Positions 1-11,513 of a stretch of 64,000 bases of DNA are shown piece by piece (position 1 is the stretch's first letter; every line of letters begins with the position of its first letter). Under the pieces are notes generated by a model. It worked only from the letters and a program-made list of their open reading frames with translations. It made no database searches and had not been told where the DNA came from. The DNA is taken from the NCBI GenBank assembly GCA_001599715.1, contig BCHU01000007.1, forward strand, positions 253,586 through 317,585. The letters are read 5' to 3'. The position numbers were made by a program, and so were the translations under genes. Origin of the DNA: Phaeotremella fagi. Lineage: Eukaryota > Basidiomycota > Tremellomycetes > Tremellales > Phaeotremellaceae.

Positions 1-358
1 CTTCTGTCCGAACATGTTGTAAAACGCCACAATGCAGTACTGTATCCTCTGACGTTGACTGTACGTATGACAGAAATTGCATGAGACAAACCTCAAGCCG
101 ACACACTCAGCTCTCAAGCTACCAAGTATTTCGTGTTCCTCACACTATACCTTCTTCTAGCCTTTACTTCAGATCTTTCCAAATGTATTTCCGCCGACCA
201 TCCATAACCGTAAGAAATTACAAAAACAAAGGAAATATGTATATGTAAAGTACAATGAAACAAAGGAAAAGGAAATTGATTAGATGACATACATGAAATT
301 AGGGTTTCTAAAAACACCAAGTTAGTATCCTCATTGTCACGCGAAGATCGATAGTCAC
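1..358. other. 3' flank of the transporter gene, no gene seen
   Basis: Downstream sequence of the minus-strand transporter gene that ends at 359. I see no conserved reading frame, RNA gene or repeat in it. Short open stretches on the minus strand have no recognisable protein character. Confidence 0.5.
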
Positions 359-2678
359 TCACTGCCAATCAGTCAAATCGTCGAAAGAATTTTCGAACAA
401 GACAGCTTGATCGATACCCTCAGCCAAGAGTCGTTCGGTGAGCAAAGCCCTGTATCTGGCAGCATCTTGAATGTTCATAATAGACATATCCTGAATATCT
501 GCCGGAAGACCTAGTGCTTGTCTTCGTTTGACCTGGCCAACATTCTTCCATTTGAGGTAAAGAGCCATGATGATGCACATGACGAAGAGTAGACACCAAC
601 ATGCGACGTTACTGTAGATTCCAGTTTGATAATATCTAAAGAGTCAGATTGAGCCGAAAGATTCGTAACTCACGGTGCTTCATTGGAGTAGTATAACTGT
701 GGCCCAACGATCTGAGAACGAGAAGAGCATCAGCTGTTGGCCAGGAAATTTGGATGAACTTTGGGTATTACTTACGTTTCCGACACATTCTGAAAGATTG
801 AAGCAAGTCAGTACACATTAATGTGGCGAAACTTAAACTGCCACTCACGTCCAACAAATAGGCAGGCAGTGATCATCACACGCTTGGTAGTACCAGATTG
901 GTTCAAAGCCGACCAAGCGTAGAGAAGTGGTTCTAAATCATACAGTCAGACACATTGACGGTCAAGTTTTATCACTTACGAAGAGCAGGGTAGGCATATG
1001 AGATATAGTAACAAGCCATCAAACCAGCTAGGTTGTTACGAGGACAGTAGAGTAGTCCCACAGCACCACCGACACAAGGTAAAATGAGGACACAGATTAC
1101 GATGAAACGGATCTTGATGCGATTGGTGACAAAGATGGCGCCCAAAAGTAAAAGAATACCTTCAACTCCATGAGGGATTTGGAACAAGCTCGCCTACGTT
1201 TCGTTTGTTAGACTTATCACTACAGAATGTAACTATAAACTCACAGTGAATGAATCGTAGCCAAAACCTGTTTGTGTTAACTCGATTCAATGACGATACA
1301 TACCTTTGGTAATCAAACCACCGAATGTACCAAAACCTCCTGATGGTGTGGCGACCAGGCTAAATTACCATGCTTAGCAAAGAGTAGAGAATGCAGCCGA
1401 ACAGGACTTACAAAAACATGACCGTCCACATGTATGTCTTAGGATCTCGCAAGGTCTCCCAGCATTGATCCCACTTCCATTTCGAGGACTGAGAGCATGA
1501 TGAGCGATACGGACAGCGGGATATATCATTTGGGCACACGTACCTTGGTACCCATATTGTTTTCACGGATTCTCTCGAGAGCAATGAGTCTATCGTTCCC
1601 GTTACTAAGGAATGGAGCGGTGGTGGGAGAGTTTGGAAGCATGTAGTAGACCAATGGTACGAAAATTAGTGAGAATGACCCCAAGAACAGGAAGATTCCC
1701 TGGTACGCTTTTACGGTTGTGTTCCCAGTTCGTGCGATACCTTGACCAACTCCGTATGACATCAAGGGACCTGTGAATGATATTCAGTACGGCTATGGAC
1801 ATTGTGGCAAGCCAAAAACTCACCGATAATAGATTGTGTACTTAAAGAGATTTGATAAGCAATCTAATTAATCGTTAACACAATTTCTATTGTATCATCA
1901 ACAATACACCCACAGTACGATACGATTGTTCACGACGAGTCCACCACATTTGAGTGATCAAAATGAATGACGGTAGCTGAAGAGTCATCTGTCAGTTGAA
2001 ACCCCTTTTGATCACGTAACTACCACCCACAATTGTTGCCTCGAACGCCCCGAGTAATATTCTCGCTATCAAAAGCCCCGTGAAGCTTTTGGCGGCAGCT
2101 GAAATCGGGCATCAGTTTATGCGACATTCCAGGGAAAACCCGCTCACCGGTACAGATCGTGACAGTACTCCAAGCGAACATGTTGAAGACTACCCAATAC
2201 TTTACAGGGAAGACGACGAGAGCATATGCGGATAAAGGTTGACAGATAAGTTGGGAGAAGTAACCAACACTAAAGTGGCGGAGTGAGCACAGTTCTGGTG
2301 AATCTGCAACACCACCCACCTGGATAGCCACGAATATTGAGAACCAACCAAGTTCGTTTCAGTTTGTAGATCGAAGATAGCAGCTTGTCCAACACTACCC
2401 TTATCTAGCGCTTGAATACAATAGACGATACACATAGGGACGCAGACCCAGAAGTCTATCTTTCTGAGTATTCTTTTACGATCAGCCTCAGAGACCTCAA
2501 TCTGACCACCTGCGTCGGCCAAGATCTTAGCAGCGTCATCGAGTTGTCTGTTGGCCGCATATTTGGGTTTGAGATCTTCGATGGGCTGAACATTCTCTAT
2601 ATGTTCCGGAGACGCTCCCAGCTCCTTTTTGTCGGGATCGATATCAGTTGGGGAGGTTAAAGGTTGATTGGTTGCCAT
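359..2678 (-). CDS. MFS transporter, allantoate permease (Dal5/ACS) family
   Basis: Plasma-membrane anion:cation symporter of the Dal5-like major facilitator family, which takes up organic anions such as allantoate, nicotinate or vitamins; the substrate here cannot be told. The start MATNQPLTSP is followed by a cytosolic tail of about 75 residues and then the family's first membrane helix (WVCVPMCIVYCIQALDKGSVG-like, with the LDK signature). Further hydrophobic exons follow, and the protein ends in NSFDDLTDWQ, close to the usual tail of this family. Roughly ten short introns interrupt the gene, so internal exon edges are approximate. It is divergent from the dioxygenase gene at 3422, and the two share one upstream region with GATA sites. 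That arrangement suggests the transporter imports the dioxygenase substrate, which is an inference. Confidence 0.88.
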
Positions 2679-3421
2679 CTTTTGAGTTCAGAAGTTTACG
2701 ATATTGGGTTCGTGAGGAAGCTCGAACAAGACAGCTCTTCTCTTTATAGATTGACCGCAAGATCCCCAGGGGATGCCCATATACTCCACCGGTAAGTCGT
2801 AACAAAAAACAAATCTCACGGACCGCTCATGAATCACCTGACAACTCCTTATCTTTCACTACGAAAAGTAATCTTTTCAGTGCAGTTATTATGTTTGTAG
2901 TAATCCTTTTCGAATGTGTTTACGGGCCGTCTGCTAAATTAACTGCACATGATCTATTGACCTTCCAATTCTGGTGATAAGGACAATGAAAAAGCTATTC
3001 TGACCAGTGATTAAATCCATTCGGTCCGACTTTCAGAAGCTAAATTGAAGCATGAGTCGATCAGACTTGACTTATGTAAGTATAAATAGAACGTTGACTC
3101 TAGCCAAGCCCAAGGACTGCTAAATTATCACTCTTCTTTTTCGGGTGGTAGTACGAATTTTTCATTGTGGCGCCGATTTTTTCGACCTATTTCATTCTGG
3201 CGCGTGATCTTTACATGTTTTTGGCTGGCGGACCGGTGTATCTCGGTGCATCAATCTCACGAAGGAAGGTAGGTGTACGACAAGAAACACGGTCCTACGG
3301 ACCGCTACGCTTTTGCTCTGGTGTTATCGTTATATCACTGAGCACAAGAGACGAAAAGCTGTAACATCTTTAACACCATTCTGTGGCGGAACAAACGATC
3401 TTTCTCTCAACACAGAGGACA
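2679..3421. promoter_or_regulatory. divergent promoter of the transporter and dioxygenase genes
   Basis: A 743 nt region between two genes read away from each other. A TATA-like box for the transporter lies at 2741-2750 (TCTATAAAG on the minus strand), about 65 nt before its start. One for the dioxygenase lies at 3081-3088 (TATAAATA), about 340 nt before its ATG, leaving room for a long leader or a leader intron; a CACAG acceptor-like site sits just before the ATG. Two HGATAR sites occur, AGATAAG (minus strand) at 2848-2854 and TGATAAG at 2975-2981. In fungi such sites bind GATA factors of nitrogen control. Function is inferred from sequence only. Confidence 0.55.
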
Positions 3422-4477
3422 ATGTCATCCACTCAGACCGAAACGATCAACCCAACAGCTAGACTCAATCTGGTCTCCTCAGCTAAACCTTCAATAGAAT
3501 GCACACCAGTCCATCCAACCTTCGGAGCCGAGGTTACAGGTATCAATTTCTCTGAACCACTGTCTGAAGAGGTGATGGACGAAATCAAAACCGCTCTTGG
3601 TAAATATGGAATGTTGGTATTCCGAAACACCGGTATGACAGATGAAGAATATGTCGAATTTGGTGGAAGATTTGGTGAACTCGCTCCATCGAACAGTCGA
3701 AGATTCCCGACGAAGAACTTGGGAGATCCAAGTAACCTATATCTTGATGGTAGTATCGTTAAACCAGGTGAACTTCGTTGGTTCATGGCGAAAGAAACAG
3801 CTTTGTTCCATGTGGACACTTCCTACGATGCTCGAAGGGTACGACTCACTTCAATCATCGCTCGTCAACTCCCACCACCGGGTACTGGTGGTGCTACCGA
3901 ATTTGGTGATACTCGAACAGCATACGACGATCTCGATCAAGAGACTAAAGATTTCTTAGAAGACAAAGTTGGTGTTCATTCTCATTTCCATTCTCGCAAA
4001 GTGGCATTACCGAATTTCCCAACTTTTGCTGCTCTCGAACCAAACGATTATCCGATGAGCAAACATAAAGTTGTGGTCACCCATCAAGGGTCCGGTCGTA
4101 AAGCTCTATACATCGCCAGTCATCTTCATCATATCGAGGGTATGGATCCGGAAGAATCTTCTAAATTGATACTCAGACTTAGAAAGATGGTTGAGGAGCC
4201 GAAATATGTTACAAAGGTTTATTACAGTCAGCCTGGGGATGTTGTAGTCTGGGATAACACGGCGGTGGTTCATCGTGCTGGAGGTAACGAGGGCGAAGGA
4301 TGGTCTGGTAAACATGTCAGAGATATCCGTAAATGGATGGTATTCGATAACACTCCGCAAGAGTGGGGTTTGAACAGTAGGGATACGCCCAAGTTCATGG
4401 CTGGCCCGATCATTCAAGCGACTCATGATAGAATTTACGGGAAGGAAGGGAAGGTGTATGACTTTGATGAAGATTAG
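3422..4477 (+). CDS. TauD/TfdA family Fe(II)/2-oxoglutarate dioxygenase
   Basis: An intronless gene for a 351-residue non-haem iron, 2-oxoglutarate-dependent dioxygenase of the taurine/sulfonate/2,4-D dioxygenase family. These enzymes hydroxylate their substrate with release of CO2 and succinate. The HxD half of the iron triad is in FHVDTSYD at about residue 139. The distal histidine is in WDNTAVVHRAGG at about 293, followed by the arginine of RDIRKWMVFDN that binds 2-oxoglutarate. The family segment GTGGATEFGDTR is present. I chose the ATG at 3422 (MSSTQTE); an in-frame GTG at 3383 is less likely as a fungal start. The yeast Jlp1 sulfonate dioxygenase is the nearest named type, but the substrate is not determined by sequence. 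The gene is paired with the divergent transporter. Confidence 0.9.
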   Translation: MSSTQTETINPTARLNLVSSAKPSIECTPVHPTFGAEVTGINFSEPLSEEVMDEIKTALGKYGMLVFRNTGMTDEEYVEFGGRFGELAPSNSRRFPTKNLGDPSNLYLDGSIVKPGELRWFMAKETALFHVDTSYDARRVRLTSIIARQLPPPGTGGATEFGDTRTAYDDLDQETKDFLEDKVGVHSHFHSRKVALPNFPTFAALEPNDYPMSKHKVVVTHQGSGRKALYIASHLHHIEGMDPEESSKLILRLRKMVEEPKYVTKVYYSQPGDVVVWDNTAVVHRAGGNEGEGWSGKHVRDIRKWMVFDNTPQEWGLNSRDTPKFMAGPIIQATHDRIYGKEGKVYDFDED

Positions 4478-4812
4478 AGTAGGAGTACCAGTGCGAGGTT
4501 AGGAGAGCGGTGTATGATATGCATACCGTGTTGATGGGATAGATTTATTGATATGTCTGTTATATACAATTATTTGGTGCTATAGAAGGTCTGAAGTAAT
4601 CTTTGAGCTCACGAAACGCAATCCATGAATGTAGCTTTATGGCGCTGTGACATACTGTGAGGTGAGGCCATGGATTGATAAGAGATACTGGTATAACATG
4701 ACAGCGGATAATAGCACATTGGGAATGGATATTTATGGTATAACAAATCAAAAACGCTTTTCTCTTCTGACTCTCTTCATTTTTACTACAATTGAAAGAG
4801 ATTTCATCACAA
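4478..4812. other. convergent 3' region, nothing further seen
   Basis: Sequence between the end of the dioxygenase gene and the end of phosphoacetylglucosamine mutase on the other strand. It should hold both 3' untranslated regions. No separate gene is supported. Confidence 0.4.
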
Positions 4813-6766
4813 TCATGACATGCCCGCAGCCCAACGAACGAGTTCGGCAACAGTAGTTGCAAGACCTAGGAAGATCGGTCATTAGTCTCCATCTCATCAT
4901 GGATCAAATGGATCCTTGAAACTTACCCTCGGCTTCACTTGTAGTCCTTGCCTCCGCATAGACTCTGACGCAATCCTCCGTTCCACTAGGTCTAACAAAA
5001 CTTCTACCCATATCGACTTTCCTCATAGCGTCCTCAATACGACCTTGTAAACCTTGAGGCGAACTTAATTTCCTTTCTGCGTCTGTAGCGACGAAAAGTG
5101 AACGTTCAGGAACTTCAACTTTGACCAATCGATTTGGGAGATCTTCGTACGCAGCGTCCCATTCTGGCGCACCCCATCCTCGGTGGCAGAGTACAACTTC
5201 TACCAATAACATGTCGGAAATTGCGTCTCCGACTGCTTGGTTGATCAGTTCTGAGAATGCTAGGAGTTGGTTGATGGCGTTTTTGGAATCTGGAGATCTT
5301 GGTTCGATGGTTCGTAGCATTTGTAATGCGTTGGCGGAGAAGATGACGGTACCGTGACCATTGGCTTCGAAGTAGACTCCGATATCATATCTTTTAGCAG
5401 CGTGATGAAGATGCTTAACACCTGTTGAGACGCAAGTGACGGGGGTGTTTCTCTAAAAACCTGATCAGAATCGAAAATTTTCATTGAGACGGACACTTAC
5501 ACTATTGAGGAACTTCGTCGAACTTCCATTAGCATAAGCAGTTTGAACAACTCCAACCTCCAGCTGATGTTCTTCGTCTAATTTCGCTTTTCCAACTAAA
5601 TCACCTAAGAACATTGTGACCATTACAGCAATTTTATCTCCATCAAGTAATCTGAAGTTACCTGACCCCTCTTGTTGGTAGTAGTAAACTATTCTATCAG
5701 CGTCTCCATCAAAACTACAAGCTTTTGAATCTGGTTTGGAGAGGACACCGGATGATGCGATGGAAGGAGGTGAACGTTGTGACGTTTTGACAAAGTCTGC
5801 GCCACATTGTGAATTCAATGCACCAGGGGTGGTAGTTGCTGTGTTCAAAGGATGTAGAGGGATGATTGATCCGATATGTTTTGACAATTCTTCCAAAGCT
5901 TGAGCTCCGACTCCATTGGCGCAGTCGATGTAAAGAGGTGGCAGAGGTCCTCGATTGCCCTTGAAGAGATGAGTTAGCAATGATCAAAGTATAACGATGG
6001 ACTCACTACTAGAGTAGTGAATGCAGCACTTGTCTTCTTCATATATCCATCTATAGTTGGTTCACCATATTTTCCAGACTTGTCGTTTGTAGCCTTAACA
6101 ACATAATGTAATATAGGTGTAGTGGTAACGCCAACATCGATAATCTTTGTCTCTTCACCGAAAAGGTCAAACCCAGATTTGAGAGCAGCGATAAGTTCAG
6201 GACCAGATGGACGGGTATCACGAGCAAAAACGACTGAAGCTGGAGCGTTGAGATCAATTTTGAGATGTGATGCTAAAGATGTGAACGTTGATACCAAAGA
6301 TTCGGTCGTGGGACAGTTGGAGAGCGAGGTGGCATGGGCTTCCCATGAGGAATCTAGCATTTCACCAGAGGGATCGACGAGTTTTACACCGTTATCCTTT
6401 GATGAAGCAGTTAGTCTTCTGATGATTGATTGAAAGGATAAAGGACTTACAGGCTCTGGATTGTGGGAGGCAGTGACCATAACCCCGATAGTAGCTCCAT
6501 CTAGACGCTTTGACCTGAGAACAGCTAGTAGAGCGACACGAAAGAGGACTGAAGGTAGTTTAGTAGCACTGGAAAGATCAGCTTATAACACTAGCTGCAG
6601 AAAATTGATAGGACTCACAAAGTACGAAAACCAGCAGTTCCATAAGTGAAAGTTACACCTTCAGGTTTAGGATAAACTTGAGCAGCTGCAGCTAGACTTT
6701 GAAAGAATTTAGCATGGGCTTGAGCTGAATCTTCGACTTTTGAGGCAGTAGATGATTGAGGTGCCA
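4813..6766 (-). CDS. PCM1: phosphoacetylglucosamine mutase (AGM1/PCM1/PGM3)
   Basis: Converts N-acetylglucosamine-6-phosphate to the 1-phosphate in the cytosol, the step before UDP-GlcNAc, and so feeds chitin, N-glycan and GPI synthesis. The start is MAPQSSTASK at 6766. The active-site phosphoserine loop appears as VTASHNPEP with a short intron right after it. The metal-binding loop is SFDGDADRIVYYY, and the sugar-phosphate binding loop near the C-terminus is FVRPSGTEDCVRVYAEA. These are the three hallmarks of the alpha-D-phosphohexomutase superfamily in AGM1 order. The last small exon is joined across an intron (donor near 4926, acceptor near 4867) and reads GLATTVAELVRWAAGMS before TGA at 4813. 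Introns are short, and total length fits the family's 530-560 residues. Confidence 0.95.
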
Positions 6767-7108
6767 TTTTGACTTGATTTTATAGATCCTCCGTATCTAT
6801 ACTTTTCTGATTGATATCTGTTTTCTGTGGAGATAAGATCAAAAGTAAGATGTTGCAGCTGGAATTGGAGACGGACTTGGTGACAGCTCTCCCACGTGGC
6901 TGTTGCATTATGGTATCAGAAATGACACGTCATAAAAGTGATAGAAGCTGTTTGCCTCTCGTTCACCTAAATCTATCTAAATCTTTCCATCTTTTCCTCC
7001 TTTTCTATCCTTATTTGAACTTCTGAAATCATTAAAAAGGGCTCTAAAAAGTGGATAGAACATCGTTCGCAAGATTCACCACTCGTTTTCAGTCAAATTC
7101 ATATAAAA
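6767..7108. promoter_or_regulatory. divergent intergenic region between PCM1 and CWC22
   Basis: A 342 nt spacer between two genes transcribed apart; it must hold both promoters. A pyrimidine-rich stretch around 6955-7020 (CTTTTCCTCCTTTTC-like) lies on the CWC22 side. I see no TATA box or named factor site I would defend. Confidence 0.4.
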
Positions 7109-9852
7109 ATGCCTCGCTCTTCCCCCTCAAGATCCGTCTCACGCTCACCGTCCAGAACTCTTTCACCCAGTCCTGTCCGTGATGATATCGCTGCATCGAA
7201 GAGAAAAAGGTAATTACTTTTCATTCAACACCCTGAAAGTTCTTGATTACTGACATCATCCATAGGTCGCCATCACCATCTCCGAGGGATAGACCAAATT
7301 CTCCTCCAACCCAACGTCTCCGTTCTCAATCGCCCCCTCAACCACCTAAAGAACCTATAATTTCTCAACCTAGAGTAATGGATATCGACCCCCACCGAAG
7401 ACGTCAAAGAGAAGCAGCAATGTTAGAAGCTCAAATCAACGATGAACTTTCAGGTGCGAATGGGAATGGTGCAGTGGTCAAGAGTGGGAATGCGGATGAG
7501 ATTGCTAGGGCAGAATTCAAGAAATTGTTGGGTTCTAGATCGGGTGGCGCGTATATGCCCCCAGCTAGATTGAGAGCTTTGCAAGAAGAAGCGAGTAAAG
7601 ACAAGCAGAGTACGGAATTTCAGAGATTGAGTTGGGATGCTTTGAGGAAAAGTATCAATGGTTTGATTAACAAGGTGAGTATTTCTATCTAGAATATTGA
7701 CCGTGAACTTAATGATTTTAGGTTAACGTATCAAACATCAAACACGTTGTACCAGAATTATTTGGAGAGAATTTGATTCGAGGGAAAGGTCTTTTCACCA
7801 GGTCAATCATGCGAGCTCAGGCTTCATCTTTACCTTTTACACCCATTTTCGCCGCTCTAGTCGCTATCGTCAACACCAAACTTCCTCAAGTCGGAGAATT
7901 GGTGTTGATTCGACTGATCAGCCAATTCCGACGTGGTTTCAAAAGGAATGACAAGGTGAGTCAAATCGATTTGATATTGCATAGCTAAAACTAATACACC
8001 TCGTAGACTGTTTGTCACGCCACCTCTACCTTCATCGCTCATCTCTGTAATCAATCAGTCGCTCACGAGATCGTCGCTCTTCAAATCCTTCTTCTCTGTC
8101 TCGAAAATCCCACATCCGACTCTATCGAAATAGCGGTAGGTTTCATGCGTGAAGTAGGATTCTTCCTTGCGGAGAATTCCCCCAAAGCCAACAACTCTGT
8201 GTATGAACGATTCAGAGCAGTTTTACATGAGGGTAAAATCGATAAAAGATGTCAATATATGATTGAAGTTCTTTTCCAAGTTCGAAAAGATAGGTATAAG
8301 GACAATCCCGCTATTCCTGAAGGTTTGGATTTGGTTGAGGAAGAGGAGCAAATCACTCACAGAATTCAATTGGACGATGAATTACAGGTACAAGAGGGTT
8401 TAAGTGAGTATCAAATGAAAACCGATTGAAGTGCTTTACTGACTTCATGCTTTAGATCTTTTCAAGGTTGACCCCAAATTTACAGAAAACGAGGAAAGAT
8501 ATGCTGAAATCAAGCGCGAGATTCTTGGTGATTCCGATGACGAAGACGATGAATCTGGAAGCGACGTTGATTCCGAGGACGATAGTGACGAAGAGGTTGC
8601 GCCAGAAAAAGCAGGAATAACGGATATGACAGAGACCAACTTGATCAATTTAAGAAGAACGATTTATTTGACTATCATGAACTCGGTAAGTAATCGAAAG
8701 TTTATCTGTATGATAGGTACTAACGCATCCTAGCTGAACTTCGAGGAAGCTGTTCATAAGTTGATGAAGGTTAACATTCCTGAGGGAAGAGAAGTGAGTT
8801 GGTTTTCCAGCTGTAGGAACTCAACTGACCCATCTCAGATCGAGCTGTGTAACATGATTGTCGAATGTTGTTCTCAAGAACGATCTTACTCCAATTTCTA
8901 TGGTCTCATTGGTGAACGATTCTGTAAATTGAATCGAATCTGGACGGAAAGTTTCCAAGAAGCCTTCCAAAAATACTACGACACCATTCATCGATACGAA
9001 ACGAACAAGTTACGAAACATTGGTAGATTCTTTGGTCATCTCCTCGCATCTGATGGTATCTCTTGGGCTGTCCTTCACGTTGTTCACATGAATGAAGATG
9101 AAACTACTTCATCTTCACGTATCTTCGTTAAAATTCTCATGCAAGAGATGCTCGAAGAAATCGGTATTAAAACATTGGTATCACGATTCAAACAACCGGA
9201 TATGCAACCAGCTTTCGCCAACATGTTCCCTGTCGATAATCCCAAAAACACAAGATTCTCAATCAACTACTTCACTTCAATCGGTTTAGGTGCTATCACA
9301 GAAGATATGCGAACGTATCTCCAAAACGCACCTAAACTTATCGCCGCTCAACGTGCTGCTCAACTGGCAGCAGAAAGTGATTCCGACAGTGATAGTGACT
9401 CGGATAGTTCAGACGATAGTTCAGACAGCGATTCCTCTAGTGATATTTCATCGACAGATTCTGAGGACAGTTACGATTCGAGAAAGAGAGGTGGCGGAAG
9501 GCGAAGAAGAAGTCCGGTTGATTCAAGATCACCCAGTCCAGTTAGACGAAGACGTTACAGTGATGATTCACCCCCTACCAAAAGACGGGCTGATTCTCCA
9601 CCAAGACGACGAAGGGATTCACCTACTCCCCCTGGACGAAACGCTTCGCCTTCCCCTCCAGCTAGACGTCGTGATTCACCATCCCCACCACCCAGACGTC
9701 GAGCTTCACCTTCACCCTCTCCACCCAGACGAAGACGGGCGTCTCCATCTCCTCCACCGCGACGACGTTATGATGATGACAGATCACCACCCAGGAAAAG
9801 GTATGATTCGCCACCTAGAAGAAGATCTCCAAGAAGAGATGAGAGACGTTAA
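7109..9852 (+). CDS. CWC22: pre-mRNA splicing factor CWC22 (MIF4G and MA3 domains, RS tail)
   Basis: Spliceosome component that joins before the first step of splicing and, in animals, also recruits eIF4A3. The N-terminus (MPRSSPSRSVSRS) is an SR-rich stretch of about 90 residues. It is followed by an MIF4G domain that begins near QRLSWDALRKSINGLINKVN and runs through FKRNDKTVCHATSTFIAHLCNQ. An acidic linker (GDSDDEDDESGSD) separates it from the MA3 domain, which starts NLINLRRTIYLTIMNSLNFEEA and includes EIELCNMIVECCSQERSY. The last 170 residues are an SDSD acidic run, then many RRR-S-P-S-P-P repeats. Seven or so short introns occur, with the acidic loop and MA3 in separate exons. Domain order matches the family fully. 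Confidence 0.95.
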
Positions 9853-10279
9853 AGTGGGAATTTGTTTGAGAATGAGAGCTTTGGGTAGGGATGGGGTGAC
9901 TATGAAAACCGACAAATTGGTCTTGTGAAATCAATGCATATGATGTATTTGTGCAAAGAAAGATCCTGGTCCCAGTTCGGACTAAGCAAGAGCATAAGTG
10001 TGGCTTTGCCACGATGCATTTGCTAGCAATAGTACCGCTTTTGAAGAACGAACAAAGGTCTGTCGTCAACCTTTGACTGAGGTCATGGAAGAATAGATCG
10101 TTCTTCTCATCGGTGCTTCGATATAGGACAAAGACCATTGCTTATAGCACACCATTTTTTCTTTTCTTTTCCTCTTTCTTTTCTCTTCTTCTCCATTCCC
10201 CATTTTCACTTTCCCCCTCTTCAATCAACATCTTCATCACCTACCGCTTCAAATCAAAGATAACAACAAAACTACAACA
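9853..10279 (+). promoter_or_regulatory. intergenic region with a pyrimidine-rich promoter tract
   Basis: From about 10153 to 10240 the plus strand is nearly pure C and T (TTTTCTTTTCCTCTTTC-like), ending 40 nt before the ATG at 10280. CT-rich tracts just upstream of start sites are common in Tremellomycete promoters. Before it lies the 3' region of CWC22, in which I see nothing else. Confidence 0.45.
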
Positions 10280-10999
10280 ATGATCAGAAACGAATCAACA
10301 TCCAACAGTCTCAGTCTTGGTCAAAACACCTTCGAATTGACCAGTGATGATTCCGAGATCGATACTGGATACGATAGTCAGTTTTCAGTCGCCGATACCA
10401 ACTTATCTGAGACGGATTATTCTGAGGCTGAGATAACAGACGAGGAAGACGATTTTGCAGAGCCCGAGTTATACTTAAGACTTGTTCCATGGGTAAGTGC
10501 AGCAAGGTTGGAAACAGAAAACGAAGGTTCAAAATACAAAGAAATTTTTGGTCTTGAACTTTTGACCGACGATATTGCAAGAACTTATCCAAACTACCAG
10601 ATCAGAATGGAGGCTATAGTCAATAATATCATTCAAAGTCGTCCAACCAATGACAGCCATAGAGAAACCAACGGTAAAGAACAGTTGGATACAATTCTGA
10701 AGAATAGTTTGTGGGGTTTCATCGAGCATATCCGCGATACATTCCAGGTTCGATCACAAGAGCAACAATATGATAATATCAACAACGTTCTCCTTTATCC
10801 AGCGGTTCCGGCAGACCCTCGCCAAACTTTCGATTGTATCTATGTCGTCAACGAAGCTCTTTGGGATCAAGCACCTCTTGCCAGACCATCCACCATCACA
10901 GTCAATGAAACCTCCTTCTCTAGATTGGGTTGGAAAGGCCGTAAGGTTGCAACTCTTGCACCTCACAACAACCCATCCATAATCTATCCCCTCAACTAG
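10280..10999 (+). CDS. hypothetical acidic protein, 239 residues
   Basis: A single open exon preceded by a clean ACAACAATG start. I do not recognise the family. The first 75 residues are strongly acidic and rich in S, T, D and E (DSEIDTGYDS, EITDEEDDFAEPE), probably disordered. The rest is more ordered in composition, with hydrophobic and aromatic residues (LYLRLVPW, IFGLELLTDDIARTYPNYQIRMEAI, LWGFIEHIRDTFQVR) and ends with a stretch including YVVNEALWDQAPLARP. No signal peptide or membrane segment is visible. The CT-rich promoter and sensible codon use support a real gene. Confidence 0.65.
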   Translation: MIRNESTSNSLSLGQNTFELTSDDSEIDTGYDSQFSVADTNLSETDYSEAEITDEEDDFAEPELYLRLVPWVSAARLETENEGSKYKEIFGLELLTDDIARTYPNYQIRMEAIVNNIIQSRPTNDSHRETNGKEQLDTILKNSLWGFIEHIRDTFQVRSQEQQYDNINNVLLYPAVPADPRQTFDCIYVVNEALWDQAPLARPSTITVNETSFSRLGWKGRKVATLAPHNNPSIIYPLN

Positions 11000-11513
11000 A
11001 GTGTAACAGCAGATGTTTCTACCAGTTATGTTTATATAAATGATATTTTAGTAGTCAGTACCGTTCAGTAGTCGAAATGAGAAATATACGATCTCCCTTG
11101 AAATTCCATGGTGCACCTTCGGTTTTTGTACCATTACTCTTGAAATCCTTTCACAAACCTTCTAAGAATAAATCAGCGCTCGAACAGCCTTCTCTCGTAA
11201 GCAGTCATTCTTTCTCTCCCAGTCCTTTCTTGATTCTGTCACTCTGAAAACGAAGCTCCTCAATTGCTATCTAGTTCAAGAAGCAATATACACCATGTTC
11301 AGCTTCTCGTTACCAACAAAGCGCTCCATCCACGGCCAGGTACGAAATATGCGAAACTCTGCCTGAAGAGTTGATATTCGATGATTGTTTACAGTAAGAC
11401 GATATTAGTGTCACGATGTAATAACTACAAAGTATATGTTGGGATGCAAGATGATGACAGTGTTGGCGCTGCAGAGATCCCTGGAGAGCGTATTGCAGAT
11501 TGTTACATCAAGA
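11000..11513. other. convergent 3' region, no gene seen
   Basis: Spacer of 514 nt between a plus-strand gene ending at 10999 and the minus-strand ligase gene ending at 11514. It should hold two 3' untranslated regions and polyadenylation signals. No coding exon, RNA gene or repeat could be supported. Confidence 0.4.

Noticed and set aside
3167..3364. Open stretch of 65 codons in the divergent promoter
   Set aside because: No protein-like composition or start context; it lies where a leader and promoter are expected.
3383..3421. GTG start giving 13 extra residues on the dioxygenase
   Set aside because: Fungal genes rarely start at GTG and a good ATG (MSSTQTE) follows at 3422.
9360..9852. Microsatellite at the end of CWC22
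   Set aside because: The repeats encode the expected acidic and RS/RP-rich tail of the splicing factor in a single frame.
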